Made by a program: the position numbers and the translations under genes | Notes under the pieces: generated by a model | Database searches by the model: none | Seen by the model: only the letters and a program-made list of their open reading frames with translations | What the model was told of the DNA's origin: nothing | Source of the DNA: Tropicimonas sp047971885 | GTDB taxonomy: Bacteria; Pseudomonadota; Alphaproteobacteria; Rhodobacterales; Rhodobacteraceae | Assembly (NCBI RefSeq): GCF_047971885.1 | Contig: NZ_JBKEAE010000010.1 | Coordinates: 1-19,633, forward strand | Length of the DNA: 19,633 nucleotides | Direction of reading: 5' to 3' | Shown: positions 6,149 through 15,831 of the stretch, one piece after another | Numbering within the stretch: the first letter of the stretch is position 1 | Layout: each line of letters starts with the position of its first letter

Positions 6149-7261
6149 ATGACAAAGACGACGATCCGTGCTGCGGCCAGACCGCTGCCGCTGAATCAGA
6201 TCATTGCCGGCGATTGCATCGAAGCGATGCGCGGATTGCCGGATGGCTCGATCGACCTGATCTTTGCCGATCCGCCCTACAACCTGCAACTCAAGGGCAC
6301 GCTGCACCGTCCGGACAACAGCCTTGTCGATGCAGTGGACGACGAATGGGACAGTTTCGCCAGTTTCGCCGCCTACGACCGCTTCACCGAGGACTGGCTG
6401 ACGCAAGCGCGCCGCCTGCTCAAGCCCGACGGCGCGATCTGGGTGATCGGCTCCTATCACAACATCTTCCGCGTCGGCGCGCGGATGCAGGATGCCGGCT
6501 TCTGGATCCTCAACGATGTGATCTGGCGCAAGTCGAACCCGATGCCGAATTTCCGCGGCAAGCGGCTGACCAACGCACACGAGACGATGATCTGGGCCAG
6601 CAAGTCCGAAGGCGGCAAATACACCTTCAACTACGAGGCGCTGAAGGCGCTGAACGAGGGGGTGCAGATGCGTTCGGACTGGGTGTTGCCCATTTGCAAC
6701 GGCGGCGAACGGCTCAAGGATGCCAACGGCGACAAGGCCCACCCGACCCAGAAGCCCGAATCGCTGCTGCATCGCGTCCTGATCGGCACCACCAACCCGG
6801 GCGACGTGGTGCTTGACCCGTTCTTCGGCACCGGCACCACCGGCGCGGTGGCCAAGATGCTCGGGCGCGATTTCATCGGCATCGAACGCGAGGAGGCCTA
6901 TCGCAAGGTGGCCGGCGCTCGCATCGCCAATGTGCGGCGGCTGGATTCCGACGCGCTCGCGGTTTCGACCTCGAAGCGGGCCGAGCCGCGTGTCCCCTTC
7001 GGTCAACTCGTCGAACGCGGCATGCTGCGCCCGGGTGAAATGCTGGTCTCTCCCTCGGGCAAGGCCGCCAAGATCCGCGCCGACGGTACGCTGATCGCCA
7101 AGGACACACGCGGCTCGATCCATCAGGTCGGCGCTGCGCTCGAAGGCGCCCCCTCGTGCAACGGCTGGACCTACTGGCATTTCCGCCGCGACGGGCGCCC
7201 GGTGCCCATCGACGTGTTGCGCCAGCAAATCCGCGCCGAAATGCGCACCCGTCCCTCCTGA
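6149..7261 (+). CDS. ccrM: CcrM-type adenine-N6 DNA methyltransferase (GANTC)
   Basis: Cell-cycle methyltransferase that methylates the adenine of GANTC using S-adenosylmethionine. The 370-aa product has the beta-class motif order: the catalytic DPPY at residues 41-44 (IFADPPYNLQLKG) comes before the SAM-binding motif DPFFGTGTTGAVA (223-235). HPTQKPESLLHRVL lies between them. The C-terminal part (about 280-365), with LVERGMLRPGEMLVSPSG and CNGWTYWHF, is the RAMA-like extension typical of CcrM and involved in DNA recognition. I start at ATG 6149 with AGAGG a few bases upstream; a TTG at 6089 would extend the frame through the promoter. It is an orphan enzyme: no restriction endonuclease gene is adjacent. 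A direct repeat and then a strong terminator lie downstream. Confidence 0.97.
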   Translation: MTKTTIRAAARPLPLNQIIAGDCIEAMRGLPDGSIDLIFADPPYNLQLKGTLHRPDNSLVDAVDDEWDSFASFAAYDRFTEDWLTQARRLLKPDGAIWVIGSYHNIFRVGARMQDAGFWILNDVIWRKSNPMPNFRGKRLTNAHETMIWASKSEGGKYTFNYEALKALNEGVQMRSDWVLPICNGGERLKDANGDKAHPTQKPESLLHRVLIGTTNPGDVVLDPFFGTGTTGAVAKMLGRDFIGIEREEAYRKVAGARIANVRRLDSDALAVSTSKRAEPRVPFGQLVERGMLRPGEMLVSPSGKAAKIRADGTLIAKDTRGSIHQVGAALEGAPSCNGWTYWHFRRDGRPVPIDVLRQQIRAEMRTRPS

Positions 7262-7280
7262 GACCCGCGAACGACATCAT

Positions 7281-7312
7281 TTCCACTCACGAACACCATT
7301 CCACTCACGAAC
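7281..7312. repeat. Two-copy 14-bp direct repeat after ccrM
   Basis: TTCCACTCACGAAC occurs at 7281-7294 and again at 7299-7312, an 18-bp period, with CAT-like bases preceding each copy. It lies in the ccrM 3' untranslated region about 20 bp after the stop and about 40 bp before the terminator stem. Function unknown. Confidence 0.85.
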
Positions 7313-7353
7313 TACCGCCGGTGCCTGTGGCCTGACACAATCGGCACCAACTC

Positions 7354-7384
7354 GACCCCGCCTTCACCGGCGGGGTCCTTTTTT
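7354..7384 (+). terminator. Strong intrinsic terminator of ccrM
   Basis: A perfect 9-bp GC-rich stem (GACCCCGCC with GGCGGGGTC) closes a 6-base loop (TTCACC) and is followed by CC and six T residues. It lies about 90 bp after the ccrM stop and marks the end of that transcript. Confidence 0.9.
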
Positions 7385-7656
7385 GACCGGCGGGCCCGTA
7401 CATGTCCGGCATGCAGGCATTGTTGCGCAACTTGCACCGGCGGTCACAGGAATTGACCGTTTCCGAATGTCGACAGGGCGGACGGACGGACGGACGGGCG
7501 AACCGATCCCCAGGGCGCTGTTCAACTGCCCGGATTTCGGGCAAATCCCGGCGCCGCGACAGGAGTTAACGTCGCAGTCTGCGGGGTATCAATTCCACTG
7601 CGGACAAAACCGTGACAAGTTCCCGCCCGACAGGACGAAACGTCAAGGAGAGCAAG
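7385..7656 (+). other. Non-coding leader/promoter region of the globin gene
   Basis: No convincing gene is seen in these 272 bp; the open frame that crosses it has no family-like content. It holds a perfect 10-bp palindrome GTTGCGCAAC at 7422-7431, a four-copy GGAC tandem repeat at 7480-7495, a small CGCAG/CTGCG dyad near 7572-7582, and the AAGGAG ribosome site (7645-7650) of the globin. I cannot assign a FNR, NnrR or NsrR site with confidence. Confidence 0.5.
7480..7495. repeat. GGAC tandem repeat (4 units)
   Basis: Four perfect tandem GGAC units in the globin upstream region. Tetranucleotide tracts can slip during replication, so copy number may vary between strains. Confidence 0.85.
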
Positions 7657-8076
7657 ATGGCACTTTCGGAGCAGGAAATTGCACGCATCAAGCAGAGCTT
7701 CGATGATCTGGAACCGAATCTCGAACCGACATCGGTCCATTTCTACGAGGAACTCTTTGTTCGCGCCCCGCACATGCGCTCGCTCTTCCGCGAGGATCTC
7801 AAGGGTCAGGGCATGCGGTTCATGAACACGCTGGGGCTAATCCTCGACAACATGGTGGACCCGGACACGGTGCCGGTGAACTACGAGGAGCTTGGCCGCA
7901 TGCACCGGGTTCTGGGGATCAAACGGGGCGATTTCGCGCCGATGGAGGATGCGCTGATCGCCTCGCTGGCGTTCAAGCTGGGCGACGGGTTCGATGGCGA
8001 ACTGGAAACTCTGTGGCGCGCGGCCTACCGCGATTTCAGCGCCCGGCTTGTCGCGGAGGGTGATATTCCCGACTGA
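7657..8076 (+). CDS. Single-domain bacterial globin
   Basis: 139-aa heme protein resembling the globin domain of flavohemoglobins and Vitreoscilla-type haemoglobins, without a reductase domain. The key positions can be placed: Y30 at B10 (HFYEELF), F44 at CD1 (MRSLF), Q51 at E7 (LKGQGMRFM) and the proximal H83 at F8 (LGRMHRVLGIKRGDF); the H-helix W120 and Y124 are also present. The Tyr B10/Gln E7 pair is typical of globins that bind O2 tightly or handle nitric oxide. The start ATG 7657 has AAGGAG six bases upstream; the 15-codon longer frame would absorb this site. The gene starts a short unit with the membrane protein downstream (56-bp gap). The physiological ligand cannot be read from the sequence. 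Confidence 0.9.
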   Translation: MALSEQEIARIKQSFDDLEPNLEPTSVHFYEELFVRAPHMRSLFREDLKGQGMRFMNTLGLILDNMVDPDTVPVNYEELGRMHRVLGIKRGDFAPMEDALIASLAFKLGDGFDGELETLWRAAYRDFSARLVAEGDIPD

Positions 8077-8132
8077 CGGCCCCTACCCGTCCGTCGGCGC
8101 AGGGTGACCAAGGTGGCAGGAGAAGCGGAACG

Positions 8133-8519
8133 ATGGACCAGCAGGAACTGACCGGAATCGAACGGGCGCGGCGGGGAATATTTTCGCGCGACTGGTTCGG
8201 GCAATTGTACCGGGGCGAGCTGTCGCTGGGAGATACATTCTGGATCGGCAACTTCGGCACAGCCCTCGTGCTCGCTCCGGCGATCTTCGCCGGATACGTG
8301 GCGCTGATCGTCCTCGGCGCCGGCGCCGCCGTCTGGCCGTGGTTTCTCGGGCTGACCGCGACGGCCGTCTTCGTCCATTTCGCCTTTCTCGCCTGCGCCG
8401 TCTTCATCGCCGCGACGCAGGCCCCGGAGGCCGGCGGATGGCGGTGGGCGGGCGTGGCCATCACCGTCGCCAACGCCGCCGGAGCGGCGCTGTTCGCCAT
8501 CCGCTTTCTTTCGCCCTGA
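8133..8519 (+). CDS. Small membrane protein, three predicted TM helices
   Basis: 128-aa protein with a soluble, charged N-terminus followed by three hydrophobic segments at about 41-63, 70-95 and 104-125. Before the first helix lies LYRGELSLGDTFWIGNFG (25-42); a similar element, a Gly-Glu-Leu-x-Leu-x-x-x-Phe-Trp block, occurs at the start of several small proteobacterial membrane proteins of unknown function. No catalytic motif or heme-binding histidine pair is visible. The ATG follows an AGGAG tract by about ten bases. It lies 56 bp behind the globin on the same strand without a terminator between, so they may be cotranscribed. It converges on gcvP. Function unknown. Confidence 0.78.
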   Translation: MDQQELTGIERARRGIFSRDWFGQLYRGELSLGDTFWIGNFGTALVLAPAIFAGYVALIVLGAGAAVWPWFLGLTATAVFVHFAFLACAVFIAATQAPEAGGWRWAGVAITVANAAGAALFAIRFLSP

Positions 8520-8565
8520 GAGCCGCCGGACACTGCCGTACACGGAATGCACCGCAGCGCGGGTG

Positions 8566-11403
<2,838 letters not shown>

Positions 11404-11532
11404 GGCGGGCCTCCCGTGGGCGATTGAAAAACCGCAGCGCCGGACGGAACAGTCCGGGCACTGACCCGGCCGGCGGCACCCTGGTCCGCGGGCCGGGATA
11501 CGGCGGAAGCTGACAGGACGGTCTGCCGGCGC

Positions 11533-11892
11533 CTAGCCGATCAGGTCCTTGTAGGCGTCTTCGTCCATGTAATCATCGAGTTGCGAGGCGTTTTCGATCT
11601 TTACCCTGAAGAACCACCCGTCGCCTTCGGCGTCATCGTTCACCGTTCCGGGCTTGTCGACGATGGTCTCGTTGATGGCGACAATCTCGCCATCGACCGG
11701 TGCGGCGATATCCGACGCGGCCTTGACCGATTCGATGACCACAACCTCGTCTCCCTTTGTGATCTGGGTTCCCGGTTCGGGCAGTTCGACGAAGACGATA
11801 TCGCCCAGTTGCTCCTGGGCGTGGTCGGTGATGCCGACGGTCACGATATCCCCCTCGAGGCTCAGCCACTCGTGGTCTTCGGTATATTTCAT
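11533..11892 (-). CDS. gcvH: Glycine cleavage system H protein
   Basis: 119-aa lipoyl carrier protein that shuttles the aminomethyl intermediate between the P, T and L proteins. The lipoylated lysine is K57 in VVIESVKAASD; the N-terminus KYTEDHEWL and the C-terminal GDGWFFRVKI block are those of the family, and the length is normal. Its ribosome site GGAG directly follows the gcvT stop codon (TGAGGAG), with only 12 bases between the two reading frames, so translation of gcvT and gcvH is probably coupled. Stop is TAG at 11533-11535. Confidence 0.98.
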   Translation of the reverse strand: MKYTEDHEWLSLEGDIVTVGITDHAQEQLGDIVFVELPEPGTQITKGDEVVVIESVKAASDIAAPVDGEIVAINETIVDKPGTVNDDAEGDGWFFRVKIENASQLDDYMDEDAYKDLIG

Positions 11893-11904
11893 GCGCGTTT
11901 CTCC

Positions 11905-13029
11905 TCAGCGTTTGTAGGTGGAAGGACGGAAGGGAAGCCCGGCAACGCGCGCCGCAAGCCGCTTGCCGCGCACCTCGCCCCAGACGCGGGTTCCGGCGGC
12001 GGACAGGCGCAGGGGCAGGTAGCCCATGGAAATCGGATGCCCGACACTGGGGCCAAAGGCGCCCGAGGTCACGCGGCCGACCGGATGCGAATCGCTTTCG
12101 GCCTCGAACAGTTCCACCCCGTCGCGCATCGGCGCGCGGCCTTCGGGAACCAGCCCGACGCGGCGCTTGTCTTCGGGGTCGGCATCGCCGGCAAGCTTCG
12201 GCCCGATCACGGTATCGCCGGGGTATTTTCCGGCACGTACGCCGCCGGGGCGCCGCGCCTTCTGGATCGCCCAGGCCAGCCCTGCCTGCACCGGGTCGGT
12301 CGTCGTGTCGATATCGTTGCCATAAAGGCAGAGCCCGGCCTCGAGCCGCAGACTGTCGCGCGCGCCCAGACCGACCGGCGCAACCTCGTCCATCGCCAGC
12401 AGGGCACGGGCGAAATCGTCGGCCCGGCCCGATTCGACCGAAACCTCGAATCCGTCCTCGCCGGTGTAGCCCGAGCGCGAAACCCAGAGACTTCCGAACT
12501 CGCTGGGGAAAACGCCTATATCCATGAAGGCCATATCCGCCACCGGTGCGATCCGGTCGAGCGCGGTTTCCGCCCTGGGCCCCTGGATGGCGATCAGCGC
12601 GCGGTCGGTGATCTCGATCACATTCGCCTGCGGCAGGTTGCGCCGCATGTGGTCGAGGTCGAACGCCCGCCGCGACGCATTGACAACCATGAACAAATGG
12701 CCGTCGCGCCGTCGCGCGACCATCAGATCGTCGAGGATGCCACCATCCTCGGCAGTGAAGAACGCATAGCGCTGGCGCCGGTCGCCCAGATTCGCCAGCG
12801 CCTGCGGCACCAGCCGTTCAAGATCGAGCGCAACGCTGTCGGCATCGAGCAGGACCTGCCCCATGTGGCTAACGTCGAACAGCCCGGCCGCCTCGCGGGT
12901 GTGCAGATGCTCCTTCATCACGCCAGCCTTGTACTGCACCGGCATCTCGTAGCCGGCGAACGGCACCATCCGGGCACCAAGCTCCAGATGCAGCGCGTGA
13001 AGCGGGGTTTTCTTCAACTGATCGGTCAT
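11905..13029 (-). CDS. gcvT: Aminomethyltransferase, glycine cleavage T protein
   Basis: 374-aa tetrahydrofolate-dependent T protein that releases ammonia from the aminomethyl-lipoyl H protein and forms 5,10-methylene-THF. Visible family blocks are KTPLHALHLELGARMVPFAG near the N-terminus, FDVSHMGQ at 51-58, DGGILDDLMV with the catalytic aspartate region, IQGPRAE, RSGYTGEDGFE and LGARDSLRLEAGLCLYGND, ending in VTSGAFGPSVGHPISMGYLP. I chose ATG 13029 (MTDQLKK) because GGAGG (13037-13041) sits seven bases upstream; a GTG 14 codons earlier has no ribosome site. It is the first gene of the gcvTHP operon and lies behind a tandem glycine riboswitch. Confidence 0.98.
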   Translation of the reverse strand: MTDQLKKTPLHALHLELGARMVPFAGYEMPVQYKAGVMKEHLHTREAAGLFDVSHMGQVLLDADSVALDLERLVPQALANLGDRRQRYAFFTAEDGGILDDLMVARRRDGHLFMVVNASRRAFDLDHMRRNLPQANVIEITDRALIAIQGPRAETALDRIAPVADMAFMDIGVFPSEFGSLWVSRSGYTGEDGFEVSVESGRADDFARALLAMDEVAPVGLGARDSLRLEAGLCLYGNDIDTTTDPVQAGLAWAIQKARRPGGVRAGKYPGDTVIGPKLAGDADPEDKRRVGLVPEGRAPMRDGVELFEAESDSHPVGRVTSGAFGPSVGHPISMGYLPLRLSAAGTRVWGEVRGKRLAARVAGLPFRPSTYKR

Positions 13030-13104
13030 CGGTCTTCCTCCGTCTCGTGCGTCCGCCGTCGGGAAAACCACGGCACCACCCGGGCCGCATCCGCAGCCCT
13101 CCTG

Positions 13105-13264
13105 ATGCCCCCTCTGTTCTTTTGCCTGAGATCGTTATCCCTTCGGCGGGGGCCGCGCCCCTCTCTCCAGAGTTTCGTCCCCGTGCGGTCCGTTTGCCTG
13201 AGAGTTTACCGGGGCGGTTGCTCCTTCGGCACCGGTCGAATGGACCGGGTTCTCCCGACGCGGG
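13105..13264 (-). promoter_or_regulatory. Tandem glycine riboswitch in the gcvT leader
   Basis: Two glycine aptamers in series on the minus strand. The first (about 13264-13172) shows GGGAGAACC, then GCCGAAGGAGCAACC and CTCTCAGGCAAACGGACC. After a short linker the second (about 13169-13107) shows CTCTGGAGAG, GCCGAAGGGATAAC and ATCTCAGGCAAAAGAACAG, with CTCTG and CAGAG able to form its P1 stem. These are the hallmark conserved bases of the gcvT RNA motif. It lies about 75 bp upstream of gcvT. I see no U-tract terminator between it and gcvT, so control at translation or an unrecognised expression platform is likely. Exact ends are approximate. Confidence 0.93.
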
Positions 13265-13272
13265 GTAACTTA

Positions 13273-13309
13273 CCGATATATCAGCCCTGCGCGCACGGCA
13301 AGTCTTGCC
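13273..13309 (-). promoter_or_regulatory. Putative gcvTHP promoter with overlapping dyad
   Basis: On the minus strand TTGCCG (13301-13296) is followed after 17 bp by TATCGG (13278-13273), with TATATC overlapping the latter, about 10 bp before the riboswitch begins. A 13-bp perfect dyad, GGCAAG-T-CTTGCC (13297-13309), overlaps the -35. It could be an operator for a regulator not seen here. Assigned by eye; it sits in the 70-bp gap shared with the divergent cyclotransferase-like gene. Confidence 0.4.
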
Positions 13310-13339
13310 AATCGCGACGGTGCGTCGGAATTTCCGCTC

Positions 13340-13900
13340 ATGGCGAACGCTCTGTTTTTCGGCTACGGCTCGCTTGTCAACGCCGCCACGCACGGCTTTT
13401 CCGGCTGCCGGCCCGCCCGGCTCGACGGGTGGCGCCGGGTCTGGGTGCCAACCGGGCTGCGCACCCGCGCCTTCCTGTCAGCCGAACCTGCCAATGGCGC
13501 CATCGACGGGCTTGTCACGGCGGTGCCGGAAGGAGAGCGGGCCGCGCTCGACGCGCGCGAGCAAGCCTATACGCAGCACCGCGTGCAGGTATGCCTGACC
13601 GGAACCGGCCGGGAAACGACGGTCAGGCTCTACGCGGTGCCTGCACGGCACAGGATCGCCCCCCTGCCCCGGCACCACCTTGCGCTGAGCTATATCGATG
13701 TCGTCGTGCAGGGGTTTCTCGATATCTATGGCGAGACCGGCGCGCGCCGGTTCTTCTCCACAACTGCCGGCTGGGACCTGCCGGTCGTCGACGACCGTCA
13801 GGCACCACATTATGCCCGCCACCGCCCGCTGCGCCCGTGGCAACGCGCGTTTGTCGACGCCGGACTTGCGGCCCTGGGCGTAACGATTCGCCGCCCGTGA
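13340..13900 (+). CDS. Gamma-glutamylcyclotransferase-like protein
   Basis: 186-aa cytosolic protein with the fold signature of gamma-glutamylcyclotransferases: FFGYGSLVN near the N-terminus (YGSL at 9-12, substrate-binding loop) and LDAREQAYTQHRV, in which E74 sits at the place of the catalytic glutamate of the family. Family members release 5-oxoproline from gamma-glutamyl peptides, but the superfamily is broad and the substrate here is unknown. The second half, with an SYIDVVVQGFLDIYG segment and an HYARHRPL block, is an extension compared with the smallest members. It diverges from the gcv operon and converges with gltX, 22 bp away. The ribosome site is weak, so the start is moderately certain. 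Confidence 0.78.
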   Translation: MANALFFGYGSLVNAATHGFSGCRPARLDGWRRVWVPTGLRTRAFLSAEPANGAIDGLVTAVPEGERAALDAREQAYTQHRVQVCLTGTGRETTVRLYAVPARHRIAPLPRHHLALSYIDVVVQGFLDIYGETGARRFFSTTAGWDLPVVDDRQAPHYARHRPLRPWQRAFVDAGLAALGVTIRRP

Positions 13901-13922
13901 CCCGCGGGGCAACCGGCCGGAT

Positions 13923-15245
13923 CTATCGTACCACCGGCTTTGCCTGCATCAGCGGCATGAATTCGGCCAGTTCGGGGCCGCGCGCGCGGCCGGTCAGTGC
14001 CTTGCGCAGCGGCATGAACAGCGCCTTGCCCTTGCGGCCGGTCGCCGCGCTCACCGCGCCGCTCCAGCCTGCCCATGTCGTTTCGTCGAAGGGCAGATCG
14101 GGCAGCATGGCCAGCGCGATGCGAACGAACTCGGTATCCTCGGGTTCGACAAGCGCGTCGGCGCCTTGCCAGAGGATCGCCCACCAGCCGGCCATGTCGC
14201 CGCGCGTGGTGACGTTCTCGCGCACCATGTTCCAGAACCGCTCGGCCAGAGCATCCGGAACGCCGAGCGCCGCAACCTCGTCCGCCACCGCAGAGTAGGG
14301 CAGCGCGTGCAGGTAGCGCGCGGTCAGCGGCAACAGGTCTTCGACATCGAACTTGGTCGGCGCGGCACCGAAATGGCTCAGGTCGAACCCGTCGATCAGT
14401 TCCTGATGCGAGGTTCGCAGTTCCACCGGATCGGACGAGCCAAGCCGCGCCATCAGCGAAAGAAGCGCCATCGGTTCCACCCCCTGCGCACGCAGATCGC
14501 GCAGCGACAGCGTGCCCAGACGTTTCGACAGCGGCTCGCCCTGTGGCCCGGTGAGCAGCGAATGATGGGCAAAGGCGGGAACATCGCCCCCCAACGCCTC
14601 GATGATCTGGATTTGCGTCGCGGTGTTGGTCACATGATCCGAGCCGCGCACCACATCGGTGACCCCCATGTCGGTATCGTCCACCACCGAGGCGAGCGTA
14701 TAGAGCACCTGCCCGTCGCCACGGATCAGCACCGGGTCGGAAACGCTGGCCGCATCGATCGAGATATCGCCCAGAATCCCGTCCTGCCATTCGATGCGCT
14801 GCTGATCGAGCAGAAAGCGCCAGTGTCCGGGCCGCTCGGCGCGCAGGGCGTCCTTCTCGGCCTCGGTCAGCTTCAGCGCCGCGCGGTCGTAGACCGGCGG
14901 CCTGCCCATGTTGAGCTGCTTCTTGCGCTTCAGATCCAGTTCGGTCGGGGTCTCGAAACACTCGTAAAACCGTCCCCTGGCGCGCAGGTCGTCCGCCGCC
15001 GCCACATAGCGGTCGAGCCGGGCGCTCTGCTTTTCGATCCGGTCCCATCCCAGCCCGAGCCATTCCAGATCCTCCTGGATGGCATCCGCATATTCCTGCT
15101 TCGAGCGCTCCGGATCGGTATCGTCGAGCCGCAGGATGAAGGTGCCGCCCGCCTTGCGCGCGATCAGCCAGTTGAACAGCGCCGTGCGCAGGTTGCCGAC
15201 GTGCAGGTATCCCGTGGGGGACGGGGCGAAACGGGTGACTGTCAT
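13923..15245 (-). CDS. gltX: Glutamyl-tRNA synthetase (short GluRS type)
   Basis: 440-aa class I aminoacyl-tRNA synthetase charging tRNA with glutamate. The HIGH motif is HVGN (residues 15-18, in RFAPSPTGYLHVGNLRTALF) and the KMSKS equivalent is PLSKRLG (238-244). The C-terminal anticodon-binding region is compact. The cysteine cluster that binds zinc in E. coli GluRS is absent; only C96 remains. AGGAGG upstream of ATG 15245 fixes the start. Alphaproteobacteria often encode two GluRS enzymes and make Gln-tRNA by amidation with GatCAB; this short type with HVGN may be one of the pair, but the second copy cannot be seen here. It diverges from the zincin gene with an 80-bp gap. Confidence 0.95.
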   Translation of the reverse strand: MTVTRFAPSPTGYLHVGNLRTALFNWLIARKAGGTFILRLDDTDPERSKQEYADAIQEDLEWLGLGWDRIEKQSARLDRYVAAADDLRARGRFYECFETPTELDLKRKKQLNMGRPPVYDRAALKLTEAEKDALRAERPGHWRFLLDQQRIEWQDGILGDISIDAASVSDPVLIRGDGQVLYTLASVVDDTDMGVTDVVRGSDHVTNTATQIQIIEALGGDVPAFAHHSLLTGPQGEPLSKRLGTLSLRDLRAQGVEPMALLSLMARLGSSDPVELRTSHQELIDGFDLSHFGAAPTKFDVEDLLPLTARYLHALPYSAVADEVAALGVPDALAERFWNMVRENVTTRGDMAGWWAILWQGADALVEPEDTEFVRIALAMLPDLPFDETTWAGWSGAVSAATGRKGKALFMPLRKALTGRARGPELAEFMPLMQAKPVVR

Positions 15246-15325
15246 CTCGGGCCTCCTATGGCGCGCGCTCTTTCACAGGGCGGCGTTCTTGTCCATACCG
15301 GGCCGGGACATCGGAGGAAACCGCC

Positions 15326-15730
15326 ATGGACTGGGCAAATGCCGGGGCACCGGGCCTCGCCGACATCGAAGCACTGGCCGAGGCGGCGCGCGCCGCCCTG
15401 CCCGCCCCGTTCGCCGGCCCGGCGCGCGAGGTGCTGCTGCGCATCGCCGAGATGGCCGACGACGACATGCTCGGCAGCGTCGGCGCCCAAGACCCGTTCG
15501 AACTGACCGGGCTGTACGACGGGATCCCGCTGACCGAACGCTCGGTCATGGACCAGCCCGACCGGCCCGACACAATCTGGCTTTTCCGCCGCGCGATACT
15601 CGACGAATGGTGCGAGCGCCAGGAGGTGCCGCTGGGCGAGCTTGTCGCCCATATCGTCGTGCACGAATTCGCCCATCATTTCGGCTGGTCCGATGCCGAC
15701 ATCGCCCGCATCGACCGCTGGTGGGAATAG
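15326..15730 (+). CDS. Minimal zincin-like metallopeptidase
   Basis: 134-aa soluble protein without a signal peptide. The C-terminal region has HIVVHEFAHHFGWSDADI, with the zinc-binding HExxH motif H113-E114-F115-A116-H117 and D123/D125 close by as possible third ligands. This is the small zincin family (the MMP1-like/DUF1025 group) common next to housekeeping genes in alphaproteobacteria. The middle part holds YDGIPLTERS and a PDTIWLFRRAILDEW block, both typical of that family. GGAGG precedes the ATG by about seven bases. Its substrate is not known; family members are predicted peptidases with little direct biochemistry. Confidence 0.88.
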   Translation: MDWANAGAPGLADIEALAEAARAALPAPFAGPAREVLLRIAEMADDDMLGSVGAQDPFELTGLYDGIPLTERSVMDQPDRPDTIWLFRRAILDEWCERQEVPLGELVAHIVVHEFAHHFGWSDADIARIDRWWE

Positions 15731-15831
15731 GCCGCGCATCGGGGCGGTATCCGCCTCGTCGGATTGTGATGCGGCTGCATGCGTTTTGCGGATAGCATCG
15801 GCCGTGAACCGACCGGACAGGAGGATCCCGG

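Noticed and set aside
6083..7228. 381-codon minus-strand frame opposite ccrM
   Set aside because: Antisense shadow of ccrM with no domain-like content.
7385..7656. FNR, NnrR or NsrR site for the globin
   Set aside because: Several TTG/CAA-containing stretches exist, but none fits a consensus well enough.
7383..7706. 107-codon plus-strand frame upstream of the globin
   Set aside because: It begins immediately after a terminator, has no Shine-Dalgarno, overlaps the globin start out of frame and shows no conserved features.
13030..13071. GTG start giving a 14-residue longer GcvT
   Set aside because: No ribosome site ahead of it and the added residues are not family-like; ATG 13029 has GGAGG at ideal spacing.
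11581..14298. 905-codon plus-strand frame across gcvH, gcvT, the riboswitch and the cyclotransferase-like gene
   Set aside because: It crosses several well-supported genes and a structured RNA on the other strand and another frame; no recognisable domain.
14166..15506. 446-codon plus-strand frame opposite gltX
   Set aside because: Antisense shadow of gltX; it also runs through the divergent gap into the zincin gene in another frame.
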